From positions 23,452-87,451 of the IMG/VR virus record IMGVR_UViG_3300008120_009632: 64,000 nucleotides of DNA, one strand, 5' to 3'. Shown here piece after piece: positions 7,840-17,110 of this stretch; positions within the stretch are counted from its first letter, which is position 1; each line of letters begins with the position of its first letter. This DNA is from a virus. The notes below the pieces were generated by a model that worked only from the letters and a program-made list of their open reading frames with translations, did no database searches and was not told where the DNA came from. The translations under genes were made by a program, and so were the position numbers.

Positions 7840-9489
7840 TTATGCCTCGCATGATGAACAGGTTAAAATACTACGTACTAATTCTTGAGCAGGATTGGAT
7901 GACCTTTGATAATAAAATGTTTTCACTCCATTCTCCCATCCGTATATTAATAGCTCACTCACTTCTTTGGCCTGACAGTTTGGCGGAATCATTAGGTTTA
8001 AGGAAATAGCTTGATCGATATATTTTTGTCTTTGAATATTTTGAATAACAATCTCTTTCTGAGAAATCTCACCAAAAGTTTTAAAAATATCCTTTTCTTC
8101 CTGTGATAAAAAATCTAAATGTTGTACAGATCCTCCTCTGATCAAAATATCTTTCCAGATATGCTCTTTATCTTGATCTTTATCTTTTAATAATTTTTTT
8201 AGATATGGATTTTTATATGTAAAATTACCCTTAGCTAATTTTTTAACAAAATAATTTGAATTAAGCGGCTCAATAGATGGGCTAACCTGACCAAGAATAA
8301 AAGAACTTGAAGTAGTTGGTGCAACAGCTAATGTTGTTACATTTCGTCTACCATATCCCTTTAATAAAGGAGGTTCTCCTAAAAGTTTTGCTAATTCAAC
8401 AGTTGCATTATCTGCTTTTGATCTTATAATTTTCCAAATTTCTGTATTCAATAATTTAGCCTGCATAGATTCGAAACCAATCATTTTAGACTGCAATAAA
8501 GAATGCCATCCTAGAACACCCATACCCAAAGCTCTTTGGTTCATGGCGAAATTTCTAGCAGCCTCCATAAATCTTAAATTTTTTGTCTTACGAATAAATT
8601 CTTCATTAACAGAGTCTAAGAAATATATTAATGTCTCTATAGCATCTGTATCTTTGATCTCATCCCAATGAAGTAGGTTCAGAGAAGACAAAACGCAAAC
8701 AAATGAATTTTGCTCATCAGTAAACAAGGTTATCTCTGAGCATAGATTGCTATTTTTAATCTTTAATTTTTGATCTATGTATGGTTGTGGGGCATGATTA
8801 TTAACATTATCTATAAATACAAGATAAGGATATCCTGTCTCAAATCTTTTTTGAATAATTTTAGCCCAAATTTTTCTCTTGTCTTTATCTCCGTTAACCA
8901 TGTCTTTCATCCAATCATCAGTGATTGTGACACCAATACTCATATTTTGAATATTATGTCCTTCTGATCTGATTTGTAAGAATTCGTTAACATCTGGATG
9001 TTCTATTGGTAAATAAGCAGCAAATGATCCTCTACGTGCTGACCCTTGAGATACAACTTCGGCAACTTTATCAAAAAGTTCCATAAAATGTACAGGACCA
9101 CTGGATTCTCCACCAACACTAATCTTGGCTCCTCTTGCTCTTAGATCGCCAAAGAATCCTGATGTTCCTCCGCCCAACTTACTCATCATTCCAACTTCTG
9201 CTACTTTATCTAATATTCCATCCATAGTATCAGGAATATAGGAACTAAAACATGAAACAGGAAGTCCCCTATTGTTACCGTAGTTCGTCCACACAGGCGT
9301 TGATAAGGAATAAAATCCCCTACTCATATAATCTTCAAACTTATCTGCAAATCCAGGAATATGTAAAATACTCTCTGCATTTTCAGCAATCTGTCTGATT
9401 CTTTCTTCTGGAGTAATACCTTCTTTTAGATAACCTCTCTCAAGGAAAATTCTGCTATGAGAATTTAACCAGTAATATTTCTTATTCAT
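7840..9489 (-). CDS. nrdA: Class I ribonucleotide reductase, large (alpha) subunit, short form
   Basis: 549 residues; reduces ribonucleoside diphosphates to deoxy forms with the beta subunit encoded just upstream. Visible are the substrate-pair cysteine in LPVSCFSSY, GGGTSGF, the active-site NLCSEI, RALGMGVLGWHS, the radical-path Tyr pair in FYYQRSS and a C-terminal redox pair CSSC. Bacterial NrdA is about 750 residues: here the N-terminal ATP-cone is absent, so allosteric activity control is probably lost, as is common in phage enzymes. AAGGA lies before the ATG. Confidence 0.93.
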   Translation of the reverse strand: MNKKYYWLNSHSRIFLERGYLKEGITPEERIRQIAENAESILHIPGFADKFEDYMSRGFYSLSTPVWTNYGNNRGLPVSCFSSYIPDTMDGILDKVAEVGMMSKLGGGTSGFFGDLRARGAKISVGGESSGPVHFMELFDKVAEVVSQGSARRGSFAAYLPIEHPDVNEFLQIRSEGHNIQNMSIGVTITDDWMKDMVNGDKDKRKIWAKIIQKRFETGYPYLVFIDNVNNHAPQPYIDQKLKIKNSNLCSEITLFTDEQNSFVCVLSSLNLLHWDEIKDTDAIETLIYFLDSVNEEFIRKTKNLRFMEAARNFAMNQRALGMGVLGWHSLLQSKMIGFESMQAKLLNTEIWKIIRSKADNATVELAKLLGEPPLLKGYGRRNVTTLAVAPTTSSSFILGQVSPSIEPLNSNYFVKKLAKGNFTYKNPYLKKLLKDKDQDKEHIWKDILIRGGSVQHLDFLSQEEKDIFKTFGEISQKEIVIQNIQRQKYIDQAISLNLMIPPNCQAKEVSELLIYGWENGVKTFYYQRSSNPAQELVRSILTCSSCEA

Positions 9490-9503
9490 ATTCCTTATAT
9501 GTC

Positions 9504-10478
9504 CTAATTAAATAAATCTTCTTCTGTAAAACTTTGTGTGCTTTTTGCGTATTCTACTGGTCTGCTATGGAAAAAATCTGTCATATTATTTCCTAGTACC
9601 TGTTCATCAAACCACGATGTTTTCCCTATAACTTCTTCATCGATATCAAATACGGGATCAAATCCTATTTTAATTAATGATTCGTTCATTCTGTTTTTAA
9701 TGAATTCTTTTAAGAGCGGTGAATTTAACTTATCATGATCATACCCATTTACAATCCACTCTATTATTTGGCATTCATATTTGATCGCTTCTGATGCTTC
9801 TGATATTATCTTGTCTTTTAGCTCATCATCAAACAATTCTGGATACTCTTCTTGGATAGCATTGATAATCTTTATGCCTATCATAGCGTGTAGATTTTCT
9901 TCTCTGGATGTATATTCTACTTGTTTGTTTGTATCCTTAAGAAGGTTTTTATATCTACCAAACCAACTTATTGTATAAAACTGAGAAAATAAAGCGATAT
10001 TTTCAACAAACAATGTAAATAGTATTAAAGAGTAAATGAATTGTTTTTTATTATTTTCATGGAATTTATGCAAATGTTTTCTGAGATAGTTTACTCGTCC
10101 TTTGATGATATCCAATTTTAGAATCTCATCAAAACTATCATCGATACCTAATACTTCTAGTAATCTTTCATAAGCATCTCCATGAATGACCTCTACATTG
10201 GCCATCACATATCCCATATCATTAATCGATGGATGAGGAAGATTATCTCCTAGTTTAGCCCAAAATTTCTTTACTGATATCTCTAATTGACCTATTGTAG
10301 ATAAAGCTCTTATAACAATCTGTTTTTCTTGGTCTGTTAAATTAACAAGAAAATCTTGAACATCACTTTGGAAATTAAATTCTCTATGAGTCCAAAATCC
10401 GTTGTGCATTGCCTCTATAAAATCTTGTGTCCAAGGATAATGATCTGGTTTTCTGGTAATTTGTTCATCAAATATCAT
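9504..10478 (-). CDS. nrdB: Class I ribonucleotide reductase, small (beta) subunit
   Basis: 324 residues. Di-iron carboxylate ligands are in GQLEISVKK, EVIHGDAY and SREENLHAM; the E-x2-H-x3-Y spacing in EVIHGDAY retains the tyrosine that forms the radical in the standard enzyme. The helical ferritin-like core and the C-terminal tail ending in FTEEDLFN, which docks to the large subunit, are intact. It precedes nrdA by 14 bp in the same operon. A GGTGTA-type motif is located upstream. Confidence 0.93.
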   Translation of the reverse strand: MIFDEQITRKPDHYPWTQDFIEAMHNGFWTHREFNFQSDVQDFLVNLTDQEKQIVIRALSTIGQLEISVKKFWAKLGDNLPHPSINDMGYVMANVEVIHGDAYERLLEVLGIDDSFDEILKLDIIKGRVNYLRKHLHKFHENNKKQFIYSLILFTLFVENIALFSQFYTISWFGRYKNLLKDTNKQVEYTSREENLHAMIGIKIINAIQEEYPELFDDELKDKIISEASEAIKYECQIIEWIVNGYDHDKLNSPLLKEFIKNRMNESLIKIGFDPVFDIDEEVIGKTSWFDEQVLGNNMTDFFHSRPVEYAKSTQSFTEEDLFN

Positions 10479-10545
10479 ACACTTATTCCTTTGTCGAGTA
10501 TTTTTACGCAGAATGACGTAGACTGTTGTAAAATTTTAGGTGATA

Positions 10546-10557
10546 TCATAATACACC
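10546..10557 (-). promoter_or_regulatory. GGTGTA-type promoter-like motif upstream of nrdB
   Basis: Minus strand GGTGTATTATGA, overlapping the stop codon of the deaminase gene, 68-80 bp before the nrdB start. It is the same core as in the other intergenic copies. Here the A/T block also encodes the last residues of the deaminase, so chance is harder to exclude. Confidence 0.4.
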
Positions 10558-11013
10558 GCAAAGATTCTTAATCCACGAAAGATCAGGTTTTACTATCAGT
10601 ATTTCTATTCCGCTCATTTTTACAAAGTCATCAAATCTTTTTTTTGCTTCACTATCAAATAATTTTGTCCCATGATCATCTGTCATAAAAACTTTTGTCA
10701 CTCCTTCTTGCCACAATGCCATAATACAATCATTGCAGCATTGACCAGTAACATATGCAACACCATTATCTGGCCTAACAACACAATTGGATAAAGCGTT
10801 TCTTTCGGCATGAATCATCCATGGATATTTTTCTGGCCTGGTTTTTGGTAATTGTTGATCATCCAATCCTCTGGCAAAGCCATTATATCCGGCACCCAAA
10901 ATTCTATTATTTACGTCCGTGATAATACAACCGTGTTTTGTATGAATATCGTGACTACGTTGAGATACAACTTTAGCCATGCCCAGAAAATAGTTTGTCC
11001 ACGATGGTCTCAT
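10546..11013 (-). CDS. Deoxycytidylate (dCMP) deaminase
   Basis: Zinc deaminase producing dUMP for thymidylate synthesis. The zinc site shows HAERNAL (His and catalytic Glu) and CCNDCIMALWQ (the usual PCxxC appears as C-C-N-D-C, so Pro is replaced by Cys). The N-terminus WTNYFLGMAKVVSQRS is typical of the family. The start is set at ATG 11013 (MRPSWTN), since the alternative upstream codon at 11040 is TTG without a ribosome site; the protein is then 155 residues. It stands with RNR and dUTPase in a deoxynucleotide block. Confidence 0.9.
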   Translation of the reverse strand: MRPSWTNYFLGMAKVVSQRSHDIHTKHGCIITDVNNRILGAGYNGFARGLDDQQLPKTRPEKYPWMIHAERNALSNCVVRPDNGVAYVTGQCCNDCIMALWQEGVTKVFMTDDHGTKLFDSEAKKRFDDFVKMSGIEILIVKPDLSWIKNLCGVL

Positions 11014-11056
11014 GAAGATATGATACTCGATGCTGATCAAAAGTCAACAGTGTTTT

Positions 11057-12532
11057 TTATATCGTGTCGAGTATGATTTTGGGCGCTGAGAATTCTGAAA
11101 TTATATAATCAATATTTTGTGTTGTTTTATTTGGTGTTTTATTGAGATTTAAATTTTTTAGTTTTCTAGAAATAGTATTGAGATCATTGTTATGATCGTA
11201 TAAAATAATAAAATTTTCTAGTTTTTCTTTTGGATGTTCATAGTGGATATTTTTATCTAATACTATGATTTTTTTATTCATATACAGATTCTCTAATACA
11301 ACAAAGGGACAAGGGTCGGATATACTTGTTAAGAAAAAATAGTCCAGAATATTGAAATACTTGTACGGATTTTCTGTTGTTGAGACAATAAATAAATTCT
11401 TGATATTCTTGTATTTTTCTTCTACCTTCTTAGGATCTGCCCCAATCCATAAAAATTGTACATAAGGGTGCTTAGAGCATAGATTAGCAAAGAGATCGAA
11501 ATTTTTCCTTTTACATACGGTTCCACACATACCTATAATGACTTTATTCTTGTCTAATCTATTTTTTCCATTAACACTAATAATAGGCTGGTCTATATTC
11601 TCATGTTTTAAAAGATCTATCTTGGATTGTTCTTCTGTTGGTAAGAATGGTGGAGAAACGTGGATATTTGTAAACCCTTTAGATATAAACTCATTTTTAA
11701 TTTTTTCTGTTACCACATAAATTGGTTGATTTTTTAATAAGTTATTATATTTATCATTAGTAAAAATGCTAAAACCATTATATGTTTCATGAAAGTATAA
11801 TGTTGTATATTTTAATTCTTCTATAAATTTAGACACATATAACAAATAAATATTTAATGAATTAGAATATATTTTAGATGGATTACTTTTACTAATAATT
11901 TGTTTTAATAGGTGCATATTGTTTAGATGATACGCTTGATTGTCAACATTTAAACAATTAGTTGGAAGAATATCAACAAATAATACCTTTAAATTTTGTT
12001 TAATTAAATGATGATATATATTTACTAGAGCTTTTGGTGCCCCGGTTAACGACGACGCATGATTAATTAATAATATATCTGCTTTTTGTATTTTTGCTAT
12101 ACTTTTACTGGAAGTTTCTAATATATCATTATATTTATAATCTGTTAAATATTCTCTTTTCTCTTGTATTCCGTGTCGTAAAAAATGTAACGTGGCGTCC
12201 TCATCGGTAAAATAAGATAAATCCACATTTAATATTTTATATATTTTTGGATCAAATTGATAATTTTGTAAAATATTTTCATATTCTTTTAAAGAAAATG
12301 TTTTGTCCACTAGTTTTTCTTTATAATTTCTATATTCGCTTTTACCATATAATACATAATGAATTTTAGCTTCTAATTCTGTGCTAAATTCATAAACATG
12401 TACAAGATCAGCACTATTTTTGAGATATGCTTTCCAATCAAAATCATCAGGAATTAGACACGGATGATCTGTTAAGAGTTTTTGAAAAATAGGATTGTGT
12501 ATTAAATCTTTAATTGATTGAATTTTTTGCAT
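11057..12532 (-). CDS. GT4-type glycosyltransferase with N-terminal repeat module
   Basis: 491 residues. The first 130 residues contain two degenerate copies of a short motif (FDWKAYLKNS...HYVLYGKSEYRNY and FDPKIYKIL...HFLRHGIQEKREY) that precedes glycosyltransferase domains in surface polysaccharide enzymes. From residue 150 follows a GT-B fold, with the C-terminal half typical of family 4: IGMCGTVCKRKNFDLF, VQFLWIGADPKK, and FVVLENLYMNKKIIVLD in place of the E-x7-E region. It transfers an unknown sugar. It is next to an RgpF-like gene with a short overlap. Confidence 0.82.
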   Translation of the reverse strand: MQKIQSIKDLIHNPIFQKLLTDHPCLIPDDFDWKAYLKNSADLVHVYEFSTELEAKIHYVLYGKSEYRNYKEKLVDKTFSLKEYENILQNYQFDPKIYKILNVDLSYFTDEDATLHFLRHGIQEKREYLTDYKYNDILETSSKSIAKIQKADILLINHASSLTGAPKALVNIYHHLIKQNLKVLFVDILPTNCLNVDNQAYHLNNMHLLKQIISKSNPSKIYSNSLNIYLLYVSKFIEELKYTTLYFHETYNGFSIFTNDKYNNLLKNQPIYVVTEKIKNEFISKGFTNIHVSPPFLPTEEQSKIDLLKHENIDQPIISVNGKNRLDKNKVIIGMCGTVCKRKNFDLFANLCSKHPYVQFLWIGADPKKVEEKYKNIKNLFIVSTTENPYKYFNILDYFFLTSISDPCPFVVLENLYMNKKIIVLDKNIHYEHPKEKLENFIILYDHNNDLNTISRKLKNLNLNKTPNKTTQNIDYIISEFSAPKIILDTI

Positions 12533-13490
12533 TTTTATCTTTAACTATTGTATGTTTATCTATAATAATATAATTTTGATATATAATAGTTGGCATATGA
12601 AGCCATTCTATTAGCATAGTATCTTTATTTTTGTCTATAATATTACCATAGGCATTTAGATCTTCTGTCAAATAACAGTGATTATCATAAGTGATGATTA
12701 AAGAATAATATTGCTCATTCGGAGCTTGGTCATTCAAAATTTTAATAACATCGTGCTGAGGGAAATTAAATGTTTTATAATTTGCTTTTATAATATAGCC
12801 AAATATTCTTTCTAAAGAATGAGCGTATGTTCCGCTTGCGGTATCATCTACTTTACCTTTTTCTTGTTGTAGATAAAAATTTAATTTTTCACATATTTTT
12901 GGAGTAAAATATTTTTTATAGATTGATGTTTTTGACCAAAACATATTACCAGCTGGAAATGATGAATTTGCCACATAGTCATAATCTATATTCATCATAT
13001 TGACAATATTTTTTATAATATCAGTATTTCTGATTTCTCTATTGTCTAATAACAGATTTTGATTACATATCATACCAACAGTCGGATCTAATAATTGTAC
13101 TATATTATTATCAAATATTTGTTTTGATCCTATGAGATCATGAACCAAAACAGATCTCCACTGGATATTGTTCTTGACGCCCCACGATGATTTCTTAGAG
13201 TGTATTTTAATAAATGTGGGTTCAGACACTGTCTGTATTTGATTTAAAAATGGCGCAACGTCACAGCCATAATTATTTTGATAATATAATTTGTGATCCA
13301 AAGTTTTGATATCTTTTTCTATTTGTGGATAATCAGAAATTGTACTATCACACAAACCTAAATATAAAACAATATTATCAGATAATGGTTTTAACAGATT
13401 ATAGAATTCTGGCCATAGATCAATATGATACAACCAAAGAATAACTGCTACTTTATCTTGCTGTTGAATTGAGTTTGTTATACAGGACAA
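12510..13490 (-). CDS. Rhamnan synthesis RgpF-like glycosyltransferase
   Basis: 326 residues. Family signatures are NYGCDVAPFL, FIKIHSKKSSWG, WRSVLVHDLIGS, VGMICNQ and PAGNMFWSKTSIYKK, as in RgpF/rhamnan-synthesis F proteins that extend cell-surface rhamnose polymers. The start is uncertain: TTG 13490 gives a 38-bp overlap with the upstream membrane-protein gene and no better in-frame ATG exists before the conserved core. Together with the upstream GT4 gene's product it may build or modify a glycan on host surface or virion. Confidence 0.78.
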   Translation of the reverse strand: MSCITNSIQQQDKVAVILWLYHIDLWPEFYNLLKPLSDNIVLYLGLCDSTISDYPQIEKDIKTLDHKLYYQNNYGCDVAPFLNQIQTVSEPTFIKIHSKKSSWGVKNNIQWRSVLVHDLIGSKQIFDNNIVQLLDPTVGMICNQNLLLDNREIRNTDIIKNIVNMMNIDYDYVANSSFPAGNMFWSKTSIYKKYFTPKICEKLNFYLQQEKGKVDDTASGTYAHSLERIFGYIIKANYKTFNFPQHDVIKILNDQAPNEQYYSLIITYDNHCYLTEDLNAYGNIIDKNKDTMLIEWLHMPTIIYQNYIIIDKHTIVKDKNAKNSIN

Positions 13491-13707
13491 GGGTTAGAAT
13501 TCCTCCGGCTACCCCCATAAATATACCAGCAGGGCTAAGACTACTATACTCGCCCAGCATATATAATACGGCTCCACCCATATATGAGCCAGCTACTCCT
13601 AGTGCTACAGTTTTTACAAAACCAAAATTTTCTTCTCCTGGCACTATTGATTTGGCTATACTGCCGACAAATAAACCATATACACACCAAACTAATAAAT
13701 TAAACAT
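13453..13707 (-). CDS. GlsB/YeaQ/YmgE-type small membrane protein
   Basis: 84 residues with three hydrophobic helices and the family pattern GLFVGSIAKSIVPGEE followed by Gly-rich helices (ALGVAGSYMGGAVLY, GIFMGVAGGILTLVLY). The family is annotated as stress-response or transglycosylase-associated membrane proteins in bacteria; function unknown. GGAGG precedes the ATG. Its presence in a phage is unusual; it heads a run of small membrane proteins that may affect the envelope or lysis. Confidence 0.75.
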   Translation of the reverse strand: MFNLLVWCVYGLFVGSIAKSIVPGEENFGFVKTVALGVAGSYMGGAVLYMLGEYSSLSPAGIFMGVAGGILTLVLYNKLNSTAR

Positions 13708-14101
13708 TGGATGCCTCCAGTAGTGTTAATGCTTCGCCATCCGTGATAGTTTCTCCTTTATCTAGCAGAACTTCAGTTAATTTTATAGCATATTTATGAT
13801 AGTCTTCTTTTGAGAGCTGTTGACGCATAATACGTTTGATTCTTAATCTGGTAAACCAGCCTCGTTTGAGACTGTAGGATCGTATTTCTGCACCATAAAG
13901 ACCACCGACTTCTTTGGATGTCATATTTAAAGTTTTATTTTTATTACATTCTTGTAAAACTCTAATTACAGTTAATATTATACTAATTACCATTAAGATA
14001 GCAATTATGCTTCCAAAATTCTGATCTTCTGGAATATTAGCTTTTTTAAGAACATCTTTAGCTATATTTTCTAATTGTTTATTATTTTTAGATTTAGCCA
14101 T
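13700..14101 (-). CDS. Unrecognised membrane protein with one transmembrane segment
   Basis: 133 residues. A polar N-terminus is followed by a strong membrane segment around residues 27-48 (FGSIIAILMVISIILTVI), then a basic region (SLKRGWFTRLRIKRIM) and a helical C-terminus. No family recognised. It overlaps the downstream GlsB-like gene by 8 bp. The topology predicts an inner-membrane protein with a cytoplasmic or periplasmic C-terminal domain. Confidence 0.65.
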   Translation of the reverse strand: MAKSKNNKQLENIAKDVLKKANIPEDQNFGSIIAILMVISIILTVIRVLQECNKNKTLNMTSKEVGGLYGAEIRSYSLKRGWFTRLRIKRIMRQQLSKEDYHKYAIKLTEVLLDKGETITDGEALTLLEASNV

Positions 14102-14102
14102 A

Positions 14103-14435
14103 TTATTGCCTCACATTTATTGGCTTACAGGAACCCGTAGTGCAATTCTGCTCCAAAACAACAGGAGGATGAACAACAACTTTAGATGGTTGTTTGGTGT
14201 CTGGCTCGCAGTACCCACAGTCTACTTTCTTAATTCCGTCACCGCTTATATACCATCCTTTACCTTTGCATACTGGGCAATCTTTTCTTTTATATTTATT
14301 GGTGGTTTCTGAGTGTTGAGCTTTTATAATTGATCCTGCTAAAACTACTGATGCTTTTGTAGAACCATTATATTCATAGCTCATAGGCAAAGCTACTACA
14401 GATAGTAATAATATAGTATTAAGTATTTTGATCAT
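14103..14435 (-). CDS. Secreted small protein with DnaJ-type zinc motif
   Basis: 110 residues. A signal peptide covers the first 20-25 residues (hydrophobic LNTILLLSVVALPMS). The mature part has CPVCKGKGWYISG...VDCGYC, a pair of CxxC units with the CxGxG form of the DnaJ central zinc finger, then a Pro-rich stretch and two more Cys near the end (NCTTGSCK). Probably a periplasmic or exported zinc-binding or disulfide protein; role unknown. GGAG before the ATG. Confidence 0.65.
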   Translation of the reverse strand: MIKILNTILLLSVVALPMSYEYNGSTKASVVLAGSIIKAQHSETTNKYKRKDCPVCKGKGWYISGDGIKKVDCGYCEPDTKQPSKVVVHPPVVLEQNCTTGSCKPINVRQ

Positions 14436-14586
14436 TGTTTCTCCATGGTAATATTTTTTTACGTTTTGGTTTTGGTATTTCTATATCATCTATGGATTTA
14501 GGAGCAAAAATTTTTAATATACCCAGTATAAAATTAGTAATAATGCTAATTAATCTATTTAATGCTATTTGATCTAATAGTCTCAT
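14419..14586 (-). CDS. Short membrane protein (55 residues)
   Basis: An intact 55-residue frame with ATG 14586 overlapping the stop of the preceding gene (TAATG) and its end overlapping the start of the zinc-motif gene by 17 bp. It has an amphipathic start (MRLLDQIALNRL), a hydrophobic segment SIITNFILGILKIF and a basic tail PKPKRKKILPWR. It fits a small membrane-associated phage protein and fills what otherwise would be a 150-bp gap. No family recognised. Confidence 0.55.
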   Translation of the reverse strand: MRLLDQIALNRLISIITNFILGILKIFAPKSIDDIEIPKPKRKKILPWRNNDQNT

Positions 14587-15317
14587 TATGGAATATCTAC
14601 TCCTCTAATATAAAAATTATTTCCTCGTTTTAAAACTCGCGCTTTATTATTGGTCATTCCAACAAAAACATTTGTTGTGTATGAAGATGTTCCGGTACCG
14701 CAAGTATCTGACATATCTAATGTAGAGATTATTCCTGAATCACCATGGGTACTTACTGTCCAAACGTCACCAGTTCCCGCTCCATCACTAATAGGAGGTT
14801 CCGATGCACTACCACCAAAAGTATAGTATTCATCAGTACCACCTACTGGATAAATTCTCCATTGATTATAAGTTTGTACTATTCTAAATAAATTATTACT
14901 ATTAACAAAACTATGCCCATAATCATCTGTAGCATAGGTATATGTTCCGTTTATGTCGCTAGTACCTCCTTCCGTCCCTGCCCCTGTAATAATAATTTTA
15001 TTAAAAACATAGGATCCATTTACTTGCGTACTCCAATTATATGCATATGTTTTTATGGCTGGTGCAATTCCATTTACGGCCGACCAGCTATCGTAACTAA
15101 TAGGTAAAGATGGATTCACGGATGTTAGTAGAGTATATAATACTAAACTATTTTGATTATTAATAAGTTGCCAAGTGGTACCACTATTTGTTAAATAAAT
15201 AGCTCCTATTGTCCCAAATATATCATTTGGTTTTGTAAAAGTAGTATCAAAATTATCTCCATCATAAATACCATTAAATGTGGATGAACCACCACAAGCA
15301 ACATAAATTCTTGTCAT
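14586..15317 (-). CDS. Gly/Thr/Ser-rich repeat protein, probable virion-surface protein
   Basis: 243 residues, beta-rich, few charges. Two halves repeat: residues near 10 (GSSTFNGIYDGDNF...WQLINNQ) and near 113 (GTSDINGTYTYATDDY...WRIYPVG), each with an NGxY motif and a Trp-x-I strand about 40 residues later. This resembles beta-sandwich repeats of phage decoration or fibre proteins. The start MTRIYVACGG has no signal peptide. Location right before the papain-like gene's downstream end suggests co-transcription. Confidence 0.6.
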   Translation of the reverse strand: MTRIYVACGGSSTFNGIYDGDNFDTTFTKPNDIFGTIGAIYLTNSGTTWQLINNQNSLVLYTLLTSVNPSLPISYDSWSAVNGIAPAIKTYAYNWSTQVNGSYVFNKIIITGAGTEGGTSDINGTYTYATDDYGHSFVNSNNLFRIVQTYNQWRIYPVGGTDEYYTFGGSASEPPISDGAGTGDVWTVSTHGDSGIISTLDMSDTCGTGTSSYTTNVFVGMTNNKARVLKRGNNFYIRGVDIP

Positions 15318-16240
15318 AAATAATCCTCAAAACCATAAGAAGGAAGTTTTTGTACAGGAAATCCGTCAAAGTTACTAAAAGCATATGAGCCATTTGCTGC
15401 TAACATTCCAGCGGCTACTTCGGCACGGATTAAAAATGATCCATCAGGAATAGGACCCCATTCTGGATGACCTCCATCATTCCATTTGCCCCAACTATTT
15501 TGAACTAAGAATAATGGTTCACTGCCAGTATCATCACAGGCTATCCAAGCCATACAATGGGCCCAGTTACCACTAACATTAGCTATGCCTTTTTTATCTC
15601 TTTTATTGCTAAAGCCATAATTAGAGCATACTGCTAATCCATATCCATTAGCAAGAGCATCTCGTGCTTCTTCTATAGTAGTAACTAAACTTACTGTTTT
15701 TATTTGATGGTCATTAGCTATATCTATAACTTTATCTGGTAGTCCTCTTGCTCCCCAGCCAGCTCCAAGATTACCATTATATTTGCTAAAATCTGCTACT
15801 CCGTTATAGTTTTTTCTTAGTACTATTCCACCATTTTTATTTACAAATTCTGCTGCTCTGGCACAACTCATGCCTTGGCCACCATGACCTCTTGCTCCAT
15901 AAATAGCCTCTGTTGCTCCTCTTGCTACCCAAGATTCTTTTTCTCTATTTATATCTATCTCAACAGCTCTACTAACATCACAAGCATTTCTTGTGCCATG
16001 ACTTACACAATCTCCAGTAGTTTGTCTCTCTTCGTAAGCTTTTTTATCAAACTTTAATACGCTTTTATATGGCGTACTTAATTTTCCTTTACCACTATTA
16101 CTAATCCTTTTGCTAGCATCTCCAAATAACGGATATTTACTATTTTCCATTAAATGATCAAAAACATGCTGTTCCCATAAACAGCCACTAAAACCTTTTC
16201 TATAATTAGTATATAATTCTTCTGGCGTAAATCTAGCCAT
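15314..16240 (-). CDS. Papain-like (C1 family) cysteine peptidase
   Basis: 308 residues. Catalytic Cys in RQTTGDCVSHGTRNA (Gln of the oxyanion hole just before), catalytic His in NWAHCMAWIACDD, Asn in FLVQNSWGKWNDGG: the complete papain pattern. It lacks a signal peptide and a clear propeptide. In phages such enzymes could process structural proteins or act in lysis; the run of small membrane-protein genes around it makes a cell-wall or envelope role conceivable. GAGC precedes its ATG. Confidence 0.82.
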   Translation of the reverse strand: MARFTPEELYTNYRKGFSGCLWEQHVFDHLMENSKYPLFGDASKRISNSGKGKLSTPYKSVLKFDKKAYEERQTTGDCVSHGTRNACDVSRAVEIDINREKESWVARGATEAIYGARGHGGQGMSCARAAEFVNKNGGIVLRKNYNGVADFSKYNGNLGAGWGARGLPDKVIDIANDHQIKTVSLVTTIEEARDALANGYGLAVCSNYGFSNKRDKKGIANVSGNWAHCMAWIACDDTGSEPLFLVQNSWGKWNDGGHPEWGPIPDGSFLIRAEVAAGMLAANGSYAFSNFDGFPVQKLPSYGFEDYL

Positions 16241-16731
16241 TATTTAGCTCCTTGATCGTATGCCCATGCTAAATACCTAAAAGCTTTTACTGCTTCTGCT
16301 CGTAGTTCAGCACTTAATGGTACAGAATCATCACCTATGACTGAGACAATAACATCTTTGCTCTCCTTAGCAAGATTTTGGTATTTATCTTTTATATCCA
16401 ACTTAAGCATAAGACCAGATAAACTATTAGCCTGTTTAATCTCTTCTGTATTTCTAATAACTTCATTTTCTTGATCCAAAGCTATCAAATCAGCAATATC
16501 TGCATAAAGATCTCTTAATCTTATAGCATCAGTTTTATTTCCATTTTTTACAACAGCTATAACATCGTCACATTCTTTTTTGATAGTATCATCTGTGGGA
16601 GCTTCAAGATTTAATACTACTCGATTAGTATTATTTTTTGATGGGATAAGATTAGATAAATTTGGTTTTAATAATCCTATAACAACTAAAATTCCAGCAA
16701 TAATTAATAAAATACTATTTTTGTCTTTCAT
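16240..16731 (-). CDS. Membrane-anchored helical protein
   Basis: 163 residues: an N-terminal membrane segment (NSILLIIAGILVVIGLL, residues 5-21) and a soluble helical domain. No family recognised. It overlaps or abuts its neighbours (ATGA-type 4-bp overlap with the upstream gene), placing it in the membrane-protein block with the papain-like peptidase. Confidence 0.65.
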   Translation of the reverse strand: MKDKNSILLIIAGILVVIGLLKPNLSNLIPSKNNTNRVVLNLEAPTDDTIKKECDDVIAVVKNGNKTDAIRLRDLYADIADLIALDQENEVIRNTEEIKQANSLSGLMLKLDIKDKYQNLAKESKDVIVSVIGDDSVPLSAELRAEAVKAFRYLAWAYDQGAK

Positions 16732-17093
16732 AGAACATTTCCTTTATCTGGTGAACAAGCATTTGGGGACAAGTGTGGAAACATTTCATCTGCTACTTTA
16801 ACAGCTTCTGAGCATCCACTTTTAACAGCCAAGTCTCTGGTTTGTTTCCAGCTTGCTACTAATTGAAAAAATACATCCTCAGACGATTTGGGTTTGGATA
16901 CAACAACTGGAGTTTTAACATCCACTGGGAGAGAGAATTGATCTTTATTAAAGAGTTTTAGCAAAGCGGACTGAACCGGACTTAATTGATCTTTGAACAA
17001 GACCCATAGAATTAATCCAACACCAGCATAAAGAGCCAAATCCATGGCACCGAGTCCTTTAGAAAATTCTTCAAAACTTTGTGTAACGTTCAT
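16728..17093 (-). CDS. Small membrane protein, holin-block member
   Basis: 121 residues with one hydrophobic segment (LALYAGVGLILWVLF, residues 18-32), a short linker with KDQLSPVQSALLKLFNKD and a soluble C-terminus with two Cys. No family recognised. One of four small one-pass proteins between 13700 and 17798, which may together form a membrane or lysis unit. Confidence 0.6.
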   Translation of the reverse strand: MNVTQSFEEFSKGLGAMDLALYAGVGLILWVLFKDQLSPVQSALLKLFNKDQFSLPVDVKTPVVVSKPKSSEDVFFQLVASWKQTRDLAVKSGCSEAVKVADEMFPHLSPNACSPDKGNVL

Positions 17094-17110
17094 ATATTTT
17101 TCCTTTTTAT